Assembly: GCF_003060825.1 (NCBI RefSeq)
Contig: NZ_CP028922.1
Location: 2,649,001-2,713,000 of the forward strand
DNA: 64,000 bases
DNA from: Paenibacillus sp. CAA11
GTDB lineage: Bacteria; Bacillota; Bacilli; Paenibacillales; Paenibacillaceae
Direction of reading: 5' to 3'
Shown here: positions 52,794 to 60,944 of the stretch, piece after piece
Layout: the number at the start of each line of letters is the position of its first letter
Position numbering within the stretch: position 1 is the first letter of the stretch
The notes under the pieces: generated by a model
Told to the model about the DNA's origin: nothing
The model's input: the letters and a program-made list of their open reading frames with translations, nothing else
The model's database searches: none
Position numbers and translations under genes: made by a program

Positions 52794-53900
52794 ATGCTTC
52801 ATCGTATCGTTGTCAAAATCGGCAGCAGCTCCTTGGCCTCCGAATCCGGCGGGCTTCGAAGCGAAGCCGTCGCTTTCTTTGCCTCCGAGCTTGCAGGTCT
52901 TCAAAAAGCCGGGTATCAGGTGATTCTTGTCTCTTCAGGAGCCGTCGCGGCAGGGTTCCGCGAAATCGGTTACAGAGAGAGGCCCAAGCTCCTTCATGAG
53001 AAGCAGGCTGCGGCTGCGGCAGGGCAAGCCTTCCTGATGCAGGCTTACCGTGAGGCCTTTGCTCTGCACGGCCTGCTGGCTGCCCAGGTGCTGCTGACAA
53101 GAGCCGACTTTAATAACCGGCGTCGAACCGGGAATGCAAGCATGGCCATGGAGGAAATTCTTAAGCAGGGAGCCATTCCGATCATTAACGAGAATGATAC
53201 CGTCTCAATCGACGAGCTTAAGTTCGGAGACAACGATACTCTCTCCGCCCTTGTCGCCAACTTGCTTAAGGCGGATCACCTGCTCATTCTGACGGATATG
53301 GATGGCCTCTATACTAAAGATCCGCGCATCGACCCTGCAGCGGTCAAGATTGATCGCGTCGATGAAATTACCGACGAGCTGTACGCAGCTGCTGGAGGAG
53401 CAGGTTCAAAGGTGGGAACCGGCGGGATGCGATCCAAGCTGGATGCAGCCCGAATCGCGATGCGGGGCGGTGTTCATGTATTTGTCGGCAAGGTTACCCT
53501 GCCAGGAGAAATGCTCGATGCTGCGAAAGGTAGCGGACGGGGAACCTATTTCCATACCTCGCTAGCCTCCCTGTCCCGTAAAAAGCAGTGGCTGGGCTTC
53601 CTCTCCACCCCGCTCGGCTCCATCTCTGTCGATGCCGGAGCCGAAGAGGCCCTGCTCCATGGAGGACGCAGCTTGCTTCCAGTAGGCGTGCAGCAAGTGA
53701 AGGGCAGCTTTCATGCCGGAGATGTCATTGAAGTGATGGGCCCGGAGCAGGAGACGATTGGACGTGGCATTGTCAACTATGATGCAGACCAGCTGGAAGA
53801 TATCAAAGGGCTTTCCAGCGGAGACGTATTAAACCAGCTTCATGATGTTCACAGACTTGAGGTCATTCACAGAGACGAATGGATCTCATTGAAATCATAA
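52794..53900 (+). CDS. proB: Glutamate 5-kinase
   Basis: The protein has 368 residues: an amino-acid kinase domain (about 1-255; VVKIGSSSLASESGG, PIINENDTVSIDELKFGDND, VGTGGMRSKLDAARIA) and a C-terminal PUA domain (about 275-368). It phosphorylates glutamate in the first step of proline synthesis and is usually inhibited by proline. Its position right after the T-box leader makes transcription depend on tRNA-Pro charging. GGAAGGA lies before the ATG. It is followed by proA after 39 bases. Confidence 0.96.
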   Translation: MLHRIVVKIGSSSLASESGGLRSEAVAFFASELAGLQKAGYQVILVSSGAVAAGFREIGYRERPKLLHEKQAAAAAGQAFLMQAYREAFALHGLLAAQVLLTRADFNNRRRTGNASMAMEEILKQGAIPIINENDTVSIDELKFGDNDTLSALVANLLKADHLLILTDMDGLYTKDPRIDPAAVKIDRVDEITDELYAAAGGAGSKVGTGGMRSKLDAARIAMRGGVHVFVGKVTLPGEMLDAAKGSGRGTYFHTSLASLSRKKQWLGFLSTPLGSISVDAGAEEALLHGGRSLLPVGVQQVKGSFHAGDVIEVMGPEQETIGRGIVNYDADQLEDIKGLSSGDVLNQLHDVHRLEVIHRDEWISLKS

Positions 53901-53939
53901 CCTTGATTCAAATCATCCCTACTTCTGGAGGTATCCTTT

Positions 53940-55187
53940 ATGAGTGAAGTCGTAGCCAAAGCCAAGCTGGCGGGCTCGGTAGCAAGGCTGCTTGCCAAGC
54001 TGACCGCAAGCCAAAAGAACGAAGCGCTAAGCATCGTGGCGGATTCCTTAATTTCTTCTGCCGACTCCATTCTTGCTGCAAACCGCGAGGATTTAGAACG
54101 CGGCCGAGCGCAGGGCATTTCTGAGTCGCTGTTGGACCGTCTTGCCCTTACAGAGCAGCGTATTGAAGGTATTGCTGAAGGACTTCGGCAGATCACACAG
54201 CTGCCGGATCCAGTCGGTGAGCTGCTGGAGACGATTGAGCGCCCGAACGGGCTGAAAATTTACAAGAAACGTGTGCCCCTTGGCGTTATCGGCATGGTCT
54301 ATGAGGCACGGCCGAATGTTACTGTAGATGCTGCGGGTCTCTGTCTGAAGACAGGCAATGCCGTCGTGCTGCGGGGCGGGTCAGCGGCATTATCCTCAAA
54401 CCGCCGCATGGTCGAAATTATGCATGACGCCTTGGAGCATACATTTATCCCTAAAGATGCCCTGCAGCTGATCGAAGAAGCTGATCGAGGGGCTGTCGAT
54501 GAAATGCTTAAGCTGAACGGGCTGCTAGACGTCATTATTCCAAGAGGCGGCAGCTCCCTCATCCAGCATGTCGTGCAAAATGCCACTGTGCCGGTGATTG
54601 AGACCGGAGCGGGCATCTGCCACACCTACCTGGATGAGACTGCTGAGCCGGAGATGGCCCGTGCGATCGCTTTGAACGCCAAGGTATCCCGCCCTTCGGT
54701 TTGCAATGCGATGGAGACCTTGCTCGTACACTCAGGCTTTGCGGCTTCACAACTGCCGAAGCTCGCAGCTCAGCTTCGCGACGCCGGGGTAGAGCTTCGC
54801 GGTTGTCCGCGCACGCTTGAACTCGTTCCGTTTGCCAAGGAAGCCTCCGAGCAGGATTATGCCACAGAATATAACGACTATATTTTAAACATTAAAATTG
54901 TGGACGGACTGGATGAAACTCTGGCCCATATTGATAAGTACAGCACCAAGCACTCCGAGTGCATCGTAACTGGAAATCGGGTCAATGCTGATCGCTTCTT
55001 AAACGAAGTCGATGCCGCCGCAGTCTATCACAACGCCTCTACCCGCTTCACCGATGGCTTTGAATTTGGCTTCGGCGCGGAAATCGGCATCAGCACCCAG
55101 AAGCTTCATGCCCGCGGTCCGATGGGACTGCCTGCACTTACCTCAACGAAGTATCTTATCGAAGGAAACGGTCAAATTCGGGAATAA
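53940..55187 (+). CDS. proA: Glutamate-5-semialdehyde dehydrogenase
   Basis: The protein has 415 residues, standard length. It reduces glutamyl phosphate to glutamate semialdehyde with NADPH. Conserved segments include GVIGMVYEARPNVTVDAAGLCLKTGNAVVLRGG and the catalytic cysteine in SRPSVCNAMETLLV. GGAGG lies before the ATG. It is the second gene of the T-box-controlled unit and is followed by proC after 30 bases. Confidence 0.96.
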   Translation: MSEVVAKAKLAGSVARLLAKLTASQKNEALSIVADSLISSADSILAANREDLERGRAQGISESLLDRLALTEQRIEGIAEGLRQITQLPDPVGELLETIERPNGLKIYKKRVPLGVIGMVYEARPNVTVDAAGLCLKTGNAVVLRGGSAALSSNRRMVEIMHDALEHTFIPKDALQLIEEADRGAVDEMLKLNGLLDVIIPRGGSSLIQHVVQNATVPVIETGAGICHTYLDETAEPEMARAIALNAKVSRPSVCNAMETLLVHSGFAASQLPKLAAQLRDAGVELRGCPRTLELVPFAKEASEQDYATEYNDYILNIKIVDGLDETLAHIDKYSTKHSECIVTGNRVNADRFLNEVDAAAVYHNASTRFTDGFEFGFGAEIGISTQKLHARGPMGLPALTSTKYLIEGNGQIRE

Positions 55188-55217
55188 TAAACTTTTTATC
55201 TAAGGAGGTCGGGCATA

Positions 55218-56078
55218 ATGTCCATATCACCATCTGCAGCAACCCCTTCCATCGTATTCAGCGGTGCCGGATCTATGGCCGAAGCTATAGTCCGCGGCAT
55301 GATTAATAGCAAAGTAGCCGAGCCGAAAGCGATCGCGATGCTGAACCGAAGCAACCAAGAACGGCTAGCCTATCTTTCTAACCGCTACGGCGTGTTAACC
55401 GCCCAGGAAGAAGAACAAAAACAGCACATGATCTCATCGGCTGACATTGTTGTGCTGGCTATGAAGCCAAAAGACGCCGGTTCTGCGCTAAAGGACCTCA
55501 GCTCATTGCTGTCTCCAAACCAGCTGATCGTGTCGGTCATTGCCGGACTGTCCATTGCCACCATCCAAGCACTGCTTGGACGTAAAATTCCGATTGCTCG
55601 TACAATGCCCAACACCTCCAGCATGATCGGCCTTGGCGCTACCGGCATCTCCTTCTCGGATGAGGTCACAAGCGAGCTGCGTGAACAGACCATGAAGATT
55701 TTTGAAGCGATAGGCACCGTTAGTGTCATACCCGAGGACCAGATGGAGATTCTAACCGGTGTATCTGGAAGCGGACCTGCTTACATTTACTTCCTGATGG
55801 AAGCCATGATTGAGGCGGGGATTGAAGGCGGCCTTACGCCACAGCAATCGCGAGAATTGACAGTTCAGACCGTGCTGGGAGCCGCTTGTATGATGCGAGA
55901 AACCGGTGAAGAACCCGCTGAGCTCAGACGGGCGATCACCTCGCCGAATGGATCCACCCAGGCTGCACTTGAAGTTCTTGCATCAAGGGGATTTCAAGAG
56001 GCCGCCAAAGCCGCTGTGCATCGCGCAGCCGCGAGATCCAAAGAGATGGGAGCTAAGGTCGAGGAGGAATTGAAATGA
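55218..56078 (+). CDS. proC: Pyrroline-5-carboxylate reductase
   Basis: The protein has 286 residues. It makes proline from pyrroline-5-carboxylate with NAD(P)H. The Rossmann motif is GAGSMAEAIVRGM near the N-terminus, and the C-terminal family signature is around GSGPAYIYFLMEAM and ITSPNGSTQAALEVL. AAGGAGG precedes the ATG. Its last four bases overlap the mtnW start (ATGA), so the proline and methionine-salvage genes are translationally coupled. Confidence 0.95.
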   Translation: MSISPSAATPSIVFSGAGSMAEAIVRGMINSKVAEPKAIAMLNRSNQERLAYLSNRYGVLTAQEEEQKQHMISSADIVVLAMKPKDAGSALKDLSSLLSPNQLIVSVIAGLSIATIQALLGRKIPIARTMPNTSSMIGLGATGISFSDEVTSELREQTMKIFEAIGTVSVIPEDQMEILTGVSGSGPAYIYFLMEAMIEAGIEGGLTPQQSRELTVQTVLGAACMMRETGEEPAELRRAITSPNGSTQAALEVLASRGFQEAAKAAVHRAAARSKEMGAKVEEELK

Positions 56079-57295
56079 GCTATTGCATCGCAACCTACCG
56101 TATTTATGACGATAAAGCGGATTTCCGCAAGAAGGCCGAATCCATTGCGAATGGCATGACTGTCGGCAGCTGGACAGAGCTGCCCCAGCTTCAGCAGGAG
56201 AATATGCGCAAACATCTAGGCCATGTGGAGAACATAGAAGTCTACGAGCCACAAGGAGCTGAGCCTGGTGAACGCTATGCAGATGTGAAGATCGCTTATC
56301 CGGATATTAACTTTACCCGGGATATTCCTGCTCTCTTGATTACGGTATTCGGTAAAATATCGATGGATGGCCGGATTAGACTGCTGGATATTGGACTGTC
56401 AGAGAATTTCCTCAGTGCGTTCCCAGGACCAAAATTCGGCATTCCCGGCGTTCGCGAGCTGCTTGGCGTACATAATCGCCCGCTTCTCATGAGCATCTTC
56501 AAATCCGTCGTCGGCTATGATCTGGATGGGCTGAAGGAGCAGTTTCTGGCTCAGGCGCTTGGCGGAGTGGACCTCATCAAAGATGATGAGATTCTGTTCG
56601 AGAACCCGCTTACTCCCATTGAACGCCGTGCTGAAATCTGCCGGGAAGCAGCGGAAGAAGCTGAGAAGACAACCGGCAAGAAGCTGCTATACGCAGTCAA
56701 TCTGACTGGAAAGACATCCGAGCTGAAAGCTACGGCCAAGCGGGCTATCGATGCCGGAGCGACGGCTTTGCTCTTCAGCACACTAGCTTATGGTTATGAC
56801 GCCCTCCAGGAGCTAAGCAGCGATCCGGACATCTGTGTCCCCATCGCTGCCCATCCTTCCCTAGCCGGGGCTATCTATCCTTCTCAACATTACGGTATTT
56901 CACCTGCGCTGCTGTTAGGGAAGCTGCTCCGAGCGGCAGGAGCGGATCTCGTACTCTTCCCTTCACCGTACGGTTCGGTTGTCATGCCGCGGGAAGAGAA
57001 TCTTGCGATTCGTTACGAGCTTACGCGTGACGACATACCGCTGCGGCAAAGCTTCCCTGTACCTTCAGCTGGCATTCATCCGGGTCTTGTTCCTCAAATT
57101 CTCACAGACTTCGGTACAGACGTTGTTGTAAATGCCGGCGGGGGAATTCACGGTCATCCAGGCGGAGCACGGGCGGGCGGCCAGGCCTTTCTTCAAGCTA
57201 TTGACGCCGCTATGAACGGCGTCACTTTGGAGGAAGCCTCCCTTCGCCTTCCAGAGCTCAAGGCAGCACTAGATCTATGGGGAGGGCGAAAATGA
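56075..57295 (+). CDS. mtnW: RuBisCO-like enolase of methionine salvage
   Basis: The protein has 406 residues. It is a RuBisCO-like protein converting 2,3-diketo-5-methylthiopentyl-1-phosphate to its enol form. The lysine carbamylated in true RuBisCO is present in GGVDLIKDDE, but the loop-6 and small-subunit contacts of photosynthetic RuBisCO are missing, as in the MtnW subgroup. GAGGAGG sits inside the end of proC, and the start overlaps the proC stop. It is followed, again with ATGA overlap, by mtnX. No S-box precedes it. Confidence 0.93.
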   Translation: MSYCIATYRIYDDKADFRKKAESIANGMTVGSWTELPQLQQENMRKHLGHVENIEVYEPQGAEPGERYADVKIAYPDINFTRDIPALLITVFGKISMDGRIRLLDIGLSENFLSAFPGPKFGIPGVRELLGVHNRPLLMSIFKSVVGYDLDGLKEQFLAQALGGVDLIKDDEILFENPLTPIERRAEICREAAEEAEKTTGKKLLYAVNLTGKTSELKATAKRAIDAGATALLFSTLAYGYDALQELSSDPDICVPIAAHPSLAGAIYPSQHYGISPALLLGKLLRAAGADLVLFPSPYGSVVMPREENLAIRYELTRDDIPLRQSFPVPSAGIHPGLVPQILTDFGTDVVVNAGGGIHGHPGGARAGGQAFLQAIDAAMNGVTLEEASLRLPELKAALDLWGGRK

Positions 57296-57960
57296 GCGCA
57301 AAGAAACGGCCCGTCATTTTCTGTGATTTTGACGGTACCATCACCTTAAGTGACAACATCGTCGCCATTATGAAGCATTTTAAGCCCGAAGGCTATGAGT
57401 CCATTATGGAACAAACCGTTGCCCAGCATCTCTCTATTCAAGAAGGTGTTGGAGCGATGTTTAACCTCATTCCGGCGGGGTTCCAGGATGAAGTGACCCG
57501 CTTTGTACTGGACCAGGCCGGCATTCGCGACGGATTTAAAGAGTTCCTTGAGTATGTTCGGGAGCAGGATATTGAATTCAATGTAACCAGCGGGGGAATC
57601 GATTTCTTCGTGCTTCCGCTACTTGAACCGTTCGGAATCCCTGCTGAGCATATTTACTGTAACCATGCAGATTTCAGTCAAGACACGATCCGGATCGAGT
57701 GGCCGTATCCCTGTGATGAGCACTGTTCCAACGGCTGCGGCATGTGCAAAACAACAGTGATGCGCAAGTATCCGGCAGAGCAATATGAGCGCATCTTAAT
57801 TGGAGACAGTCTGACAGACTTTGAGGGAGCCAAGCTGGCTGACCGCATCTATTCAAGAGCCCGGCTTACAGAGAAATGCCGCGAGCTTGGCGTCGCCCAT
57901 ATTTCCTTCGAAACATTCCATGATATTATTCGCGATATGCGGCATAGAGAGGAAGGTTAA
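57292..57960 (+). CDS. mtnX: Phosphatase of methionine salvage
   Basis: The protein has 222 residues. The ATG overlaps the mtnW stop and follows GGGAGGG; an upstream in-frame ATG is less well placed. It is a HAD-type phosphatase with FCDFDGTITLSDN (nucleophile DxD) and later IGDSLTDFEGAKLAD. It removes phosphate from the enol product of MtnW to give the acireductone precursor. CSNGCGMCKTTVMRKY is the typical cysteine-bearing insert. It is followed by mtnB after five bases. Confidence 0.93.
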   Translation: MSAKKRPVIFCDFDGTITLSDNIVAIMKHFKPEGYESIMEQTVAQHLSIQEGVGAMFNLIPAGFQDEVTRFVLDQAGIRDGFKEFLEYVREQDIEFNVTSGGIDFFVLPLLEPFGIPAEHIYCNHADFSQDTIRIEWPYPCDEHCSNGCGMCKTTVMRKYPAEQYERILIGDSLTDFEGAKLADRIYSRARLTEKCRELGVAHISFETFHDIIRDMRHREEG

Positions 57961-57965
57961 CCGTC

Positions 57966-58622
57966 ATGCCATCATTTAACCAGATTACGACCGAAGACAA
58001 ACTTCGTGCTTTAGGCGAGCTGCGGGATGTCAAAGAATTATTCGCCTCCCGCAACTGGTTTCCGGGAACGAGCGGCAATCTTTCTATTCGGGTAGGCGAA
58101 TTTTCGGAGGATGAATTCCACTTTGCGGTAACTGCCAGTGGTAAGGATAAATCCATTAGCACCCCTGAGGATTTTTTATTCGTAGATGCGAAGGGCAAAG
58201 CTTGTGAAGCAACTCGCCTGAAGCCAAGCGCCGAAACCCTGATTCATGCTGAAATCTACCGACTTACCGGCTGCGGAGCTATTTTCCATGTGCATACCAT
58301 CTTCAACAATGTAGTCAGCGAACGTTACGGGGATCAGGGATATGTTCCGGCTCAAGGTATTGAGCTCATCAAAGGGCTTGGGATCTGGGAAGAGAATGCC
58401 GCCATTCAGATTCCGGTGCTGCCCAACTATGCAGACATTCCCTCCATTGCAAAGCTAGTTCCTGACGCACTGAAGCCTGATATCCCTGGCATTGTGCTGC
58501 GCAACCATGGCATTTATGCCTGGGGCAAAAATGCCTTTGAAGCCAAACGGCATCTGGAAGCGTTCGAATTTATCTTTGAGCATATTTATTATTCTCTACT
58601 GCTTGCTGGCGGAGGACGCTGA
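57966..58622 (+). CDS. mtnB: Methylthioribulose-1-phosphate dehydratase
   Basis: The protein has 218 residues of the class II aldolase/adducin fold. Zinc-binding histidines lie in IFHVHTIFNN, with a third in VLRNHGIYAW. The N-terminal FPGTSGNLSIRV and catalytic AETLIHAEIYRLTG are intact. The enzyme supplies the substrate of MtnW. It ends the unit. The acireductone dioxygenase gene mtnD that often follows is absent, and the next 340 bases have no gene. Confidence 0.93.
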   Translation: MPSFNQITTEDKLRALGELRDVKELFASRNWFPGTSGNLSIRVGEFSEDEFHFAVTASGKDKSISTPEDFLFVDAKGKACEATRLKPSAETLIHAEIYRLTGCGAIFHVHTIFNNVVSERYGDQGYVPAQGIELIKGLGIWEENAAIQIPVLPNYADIPSIAKLVPDALKPDIPGIVLRNHGIYAWGKNAFEAKRHLEAFEFIFEHIYYSLLLAGGGR

Positions 58623-58796
58623 TCCCCTCACTCATCACATACCTTGCAACTATATAGATTGAACTAGAGTTTTACATTGACCTTTCTATATATAACGGCC
58701 TAATACGGCCCTATAACATTCGTTTCTTTAGTTAAATCTATATTAGATCAAAAATTTAGCATATATCATTAGTGCTGCTATGTCATGATGACATTT

Positions 58797-58843
58797 AGCG
58801 GCGGAGAGAGACATAGGATGTCTTCCTCCGCCGCTGTTTTATT
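58797..58843 (+). terminator. Terminator after the mtn unit
   Basis: AGCGGCGGA and TCCGCCGCT pair, with an inner GACAT/ATGTC stem, followed by GTTTTATTT. Confidence 0.88.
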
Positions 58844-58896
58844 TAACCGCTTGCTCTGAAGTCAAATACTTTTCTAAAGAAAATATAAATCCCTAT

Positions 58897-58923
58897 TCAA
58901 TTAGGTTCAACAAAAGCCGATAT
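58897..58923 (+). promoter_or_regulatory. Sigma-D (flagellar) promoter candidate
   Basis: TCAA (58897-58900) and GCCGATAT (58916-58923) are separated by 15 bases, matching the TAAA-N15-GCCGATAW pattern except for one base. It lies 38 bases before the start codon at 58962, so the leader is short. Confidence 0.65.
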
Positions 58924-58961
58924 ACGTAAAAAAAGGAAATTTACAGGAGGATGAGAATAAT

Positions 58962-59831
58962 ATGCGAGTTGCGGGAAATTCTACAGCCCCAACCAGAGCC
59001 ACTAGTTCACTGCCTAAGCTGGACCTAACGAGTGAAACTTCAGAAAAACCACAACTGAGAATGGGGGATTTTAACCGAGAACTGAAGCACGATCGGGTTG
59101 AAATTAGTGCTGAAGGCCGTCAGCTAGCAGCTGGCGCAATTGAGTCGCACCCTGCTAAATATTTCGGTACATCAGAGATTAATCAATCTCTTACCCAAGT
59201 GCTGCAAGGACAATCGGAGCAAGTAACTGATGCAGTATACAGCATGATTCAATCCAACTTTATGCCCACAGAAACATTAAGTGAAGATCAGCGGTCGGGA
59301 TTGATCGAATTAGGACTATCACAAGCAAAGTACATAGCAGATCAATACATGAGCGGCTCCCAGGCTGAAGAATTCCTAAACACGATAAACACCATTGCCA
59401 CGATTGCAAAATCGCGATCTGTCGACCCCGCAACAGGACAAGTGGATTTCATGACTCCCCAAGAACGCCCTGTTGGCGCCCCCAAGGACTACATCAGCCC
59501 TTCTGAACTGATGAAGCACGCAGATCCTGCGGAATATAAGAAATTTCAAGAGGATATTGCCAGTGGCGGAAACGGGCTTGAGGTTCTGCTTGACTTCACC
59601 AAACAAATTCCGAAAAATCCGAAGTGGGTGAAAGAATACCGAGCAGAAGCAAATCAGCGTGATGCCTTATTCCAAAGCAATCGGCCACAAAACCTCTTTA
59701 GCGGTGTTGACACCAGTTCTCAGGCTGCTTACAAAGAAAGTGTGCAGAACCTCATGAACCAGCTCTCCTTCAACGATGAACTGTACAAACAGAATATGCA
59801 AAGCTTCTATAAAGTTCTTGGAATGAATTGA
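58962..59831 (+). CDS. Uncharacterised protein behind a sigma-D-like promoter
   Basis: The protein has 289 residues from an ATG with AGGAGG eleven bases upstream. I do not recognise the full-length protein. Residues 44-58 (KHDRVEISAEGRQLA) resemble the DKIEISSxA segment of FlgM and other flagellar hook- or rod-associated proteins. The rest is mainly helical, with no membrane span and no cleavable signal peptide. The GCCGATAT promoter suggests expression with late flagellar and chemotaxis genes. Candidates are a motility regulator or a protein exported through the flagellar apparatus; both are inference. Confidence 0.7.
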   Translation: MRVAGNSTAPTRATSSLPKLDLTSETSEKPQLRMGDFNRELKHDRVEISAEGRQLAAGAIESHPAKYFGTSEINQSLTQVLQGQSEQVTDAVYSMIQSNFMPTETLSEDQRSGLIELGLSQAKYIADQYMSGSQAEEFLNTINTIATIAKSRSVDPATGQVDFMTPQERPVGAPKDYISPSELMKHADPAEYKKFQEDIASGGNGLEVLLDFTKQIPKNPKWVKEYRAEANQRDALFQSNRPQNLFSGVDTSSQAAYKESVQNLMNQLSFNDELYKQNMQSFYKVLGMN

Positions 59832-59863
59832 AATAAGTAGAGTCCATCTTTGCGTAATCCAAA

Positions 59864-59916
59864 AAAGCTCTGAGCTACAGGTTAAAAGTTAAGGCCTGTA
59901 ATCCAGAGCTTTCTTC
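59864..59916. terminator. Bidirectional terminator between convergent genes
   Basis: AAAGCTCTG and CAGAGCTTT pair, with an inner TACAGG/CCTGTA. TTCTTC follows on the plus strand and six T on the minus strand, serving both the gene at 58962 and gcvH. Confidence 0.85.
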
Positions 59917-59952
59917 ATGATTGCCAGCAATGTTCATTTCATTAACCAGCAA

Positions 59953-60345
59953 TTATTCCTCTGTATGCTTACGGTAAGCTTCTTCGTTCAGCAGCTTTCC
60001 TAGCGCATGACTACTATCTTCCGACAGACGAATTTCCACCATCCATCCAGCACCGTAAGGGTCATTATTTACGAGCTCTGGTGCACTTTCAAGCTCCCCA
60101 TTAATTGCGGTCACATGCCCGCTGACCGGAGTGAACAAATCGGATACGGTCTTTACAGATTCAATCGTGCCGATCCCGTCTTCCGCCTCAACCTTGGTGT
60201 CAATGTCAGGCAGCTCTACGAATACAATATCCCCAAGCCGGTGCTGTGCAAAATCCGTAATTCCGATCCGTACACTGCCATTCCCCAAATCCTGAACCCA
60301 TTCATGCTCTTCACTATACCAAAGTCCGCTCTTCACTTCACTCAT
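59953..60345 (-). CDS. gcvH: Glycine cleavage system H protein
   Basis: The protein has 130 residues. It carries the lipoyl arm that shuttles the aminomethyl group between the P, T and L proteins of glycine cleavage. The lipoylated Lys65 lies in IESVKTVSDLF. HEWV near the N-terminus and GDIVFVELPD are typical. It is read away from gcvT-gcvPA-gcvPB and is not behind the glycine riboswitch, with its own promoter at 60430-60458. In many Firmicutes gcvH is likewise separate and also serves in lipoate transfer. Confidence 0.95.
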   Translation of the reverse strand: MSEVKSGLWYSEEHEWVQDLGNGSVRIGITDFAQHRLGDIVFVELPDIDTKVEAEDGIGTIESVKTVSDLFTPVSGHVTAINGELESAPELVNNDPYGAGWMVEIRLSEDSSHALGKLLNEEAYRKHTEE

Positions 60346-60429
60346 CGCTCGTCTCCCACTCCAATCCCTAAAATTTCATCCCAATATGGTGGTGTCATAT
60401 TTACTCTAACAGCCTCCGATTACAAGTCT

Positions 60430-60458
60430 AGATTATTCATTCAGAAGGCAAATGTCAA
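60430..60458 (-). promoter_or_regulatory. Sigma-A promoter of gcvH
   Basis: On the minus strand a perfect TTGACA and TAATCT are 17 bases apart, about 80 bases before the gcvH start. Confidence 0.7.
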
Positions 60459-60558
60459 TATACCTCACACCTTTATTGCGATATTTGGGAAATCATAGAT
60501 AATTTAATTATAGAAAGCGCTACCGAAATATTCAATTAAAATTTTTATGACAAATTAG

Positions 60559-60587
60559 TTGACATACATGCTCTCTTCACGTATTAA
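60559..60587 (+). promoter_or_regulatory. Sigma-A promoter of the glycine riboswitch transcript
   Basis: A perfect TTGACA (60559-60564) and TATTAA (60582-60587) are 17 bases apart, directly before the first aptamer. Confidence 0.7.
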
Positions 60588-60595
60588 TGGACTTA

Positions 60596-60912
60596 TGAAG
60601 AGCGGGTGAACGTAAAGGGAGAGATTACCCTATTAATTTGTATGAGGTAACGCCGAAGGAGCAAGCTATCCCTTCCTTGGGATTGTGAATCTCTCAGGCA
60701 AAAGGACCTTTACCGGACGCATCTCTGGAGAGCATTTGGCCATATCGTCGTTAGGGCCAAATCACCCAAGGGGAAACGCGCTGCATCAGATGAAGGTGCA
60801 TTTGCGGCAACTCTCAGGTACCGAGGACAGAGCCTTCGAAGGACGAATCGCATAAAAGCCGGTAGCCCCGGCATTTTGCGATCTCTTCTTTCGCTGCCTG
60901 TCCTTTTTTGGC
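60596..60912 (+). promoter_or_regulatory. Tandem glycine riboswitch
   Basis: Two glycine aptamers lie in series. The first spans about 60596-60719 (GGGAGAG, GCCGAAGGAGCAA, CTCTCAGGCAAAAGGACC). The second spans about 60720-60835 (GGAGAGC, CTCTCAGGTACCGAGGACAGAG). The platform includes a long stem around 60846-60882 and CTGTCC with six T (60897-60908) that can pair with GGACAG of the second aptamer. Glycine should disrupt that stem and turn on gcvT. Confidence 0.92.
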
Positions 60913-60944
60913 GTACTATCACATTGATTAAGAGGTGATTTCAT

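Larger units (their letters stand above)
58623..58961 (+). other. Gene-free interval with a possible short transcript
   Basis: There is a promoter-like pair TTGACC (58677-58682) and TAATAC (58701-58706), 18 bases apart, and then no open frame before the terminator at 58797. Two palindromes lie between: ATCTATATTAGAT (58736-58748) and ATGTCATGATGACAT (58780-58794). It could yield a small RNA of about 130 bases or merely be the untranslated end of the mtn unit. Confidence 0.35.

Noticed and set aside
52794-53100. Minus-strand frame opposite the start of proB
   Set aside because: It is antisense to proB with no initiation signal; the T-box leader fixes the coding strand.
49253-58657. CCTTGCAACTATATA found before the LysR gene and after mtnB
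   Set aside because: One shared 15-base string is about what chance predicts in a window this size, and the flanks differ.
60512-60525. cre-like AGAAAGCGCTACCG before the glycine riboswitch
   Set aside because: Two key outer bases disagree with the consensus; too weak without support.
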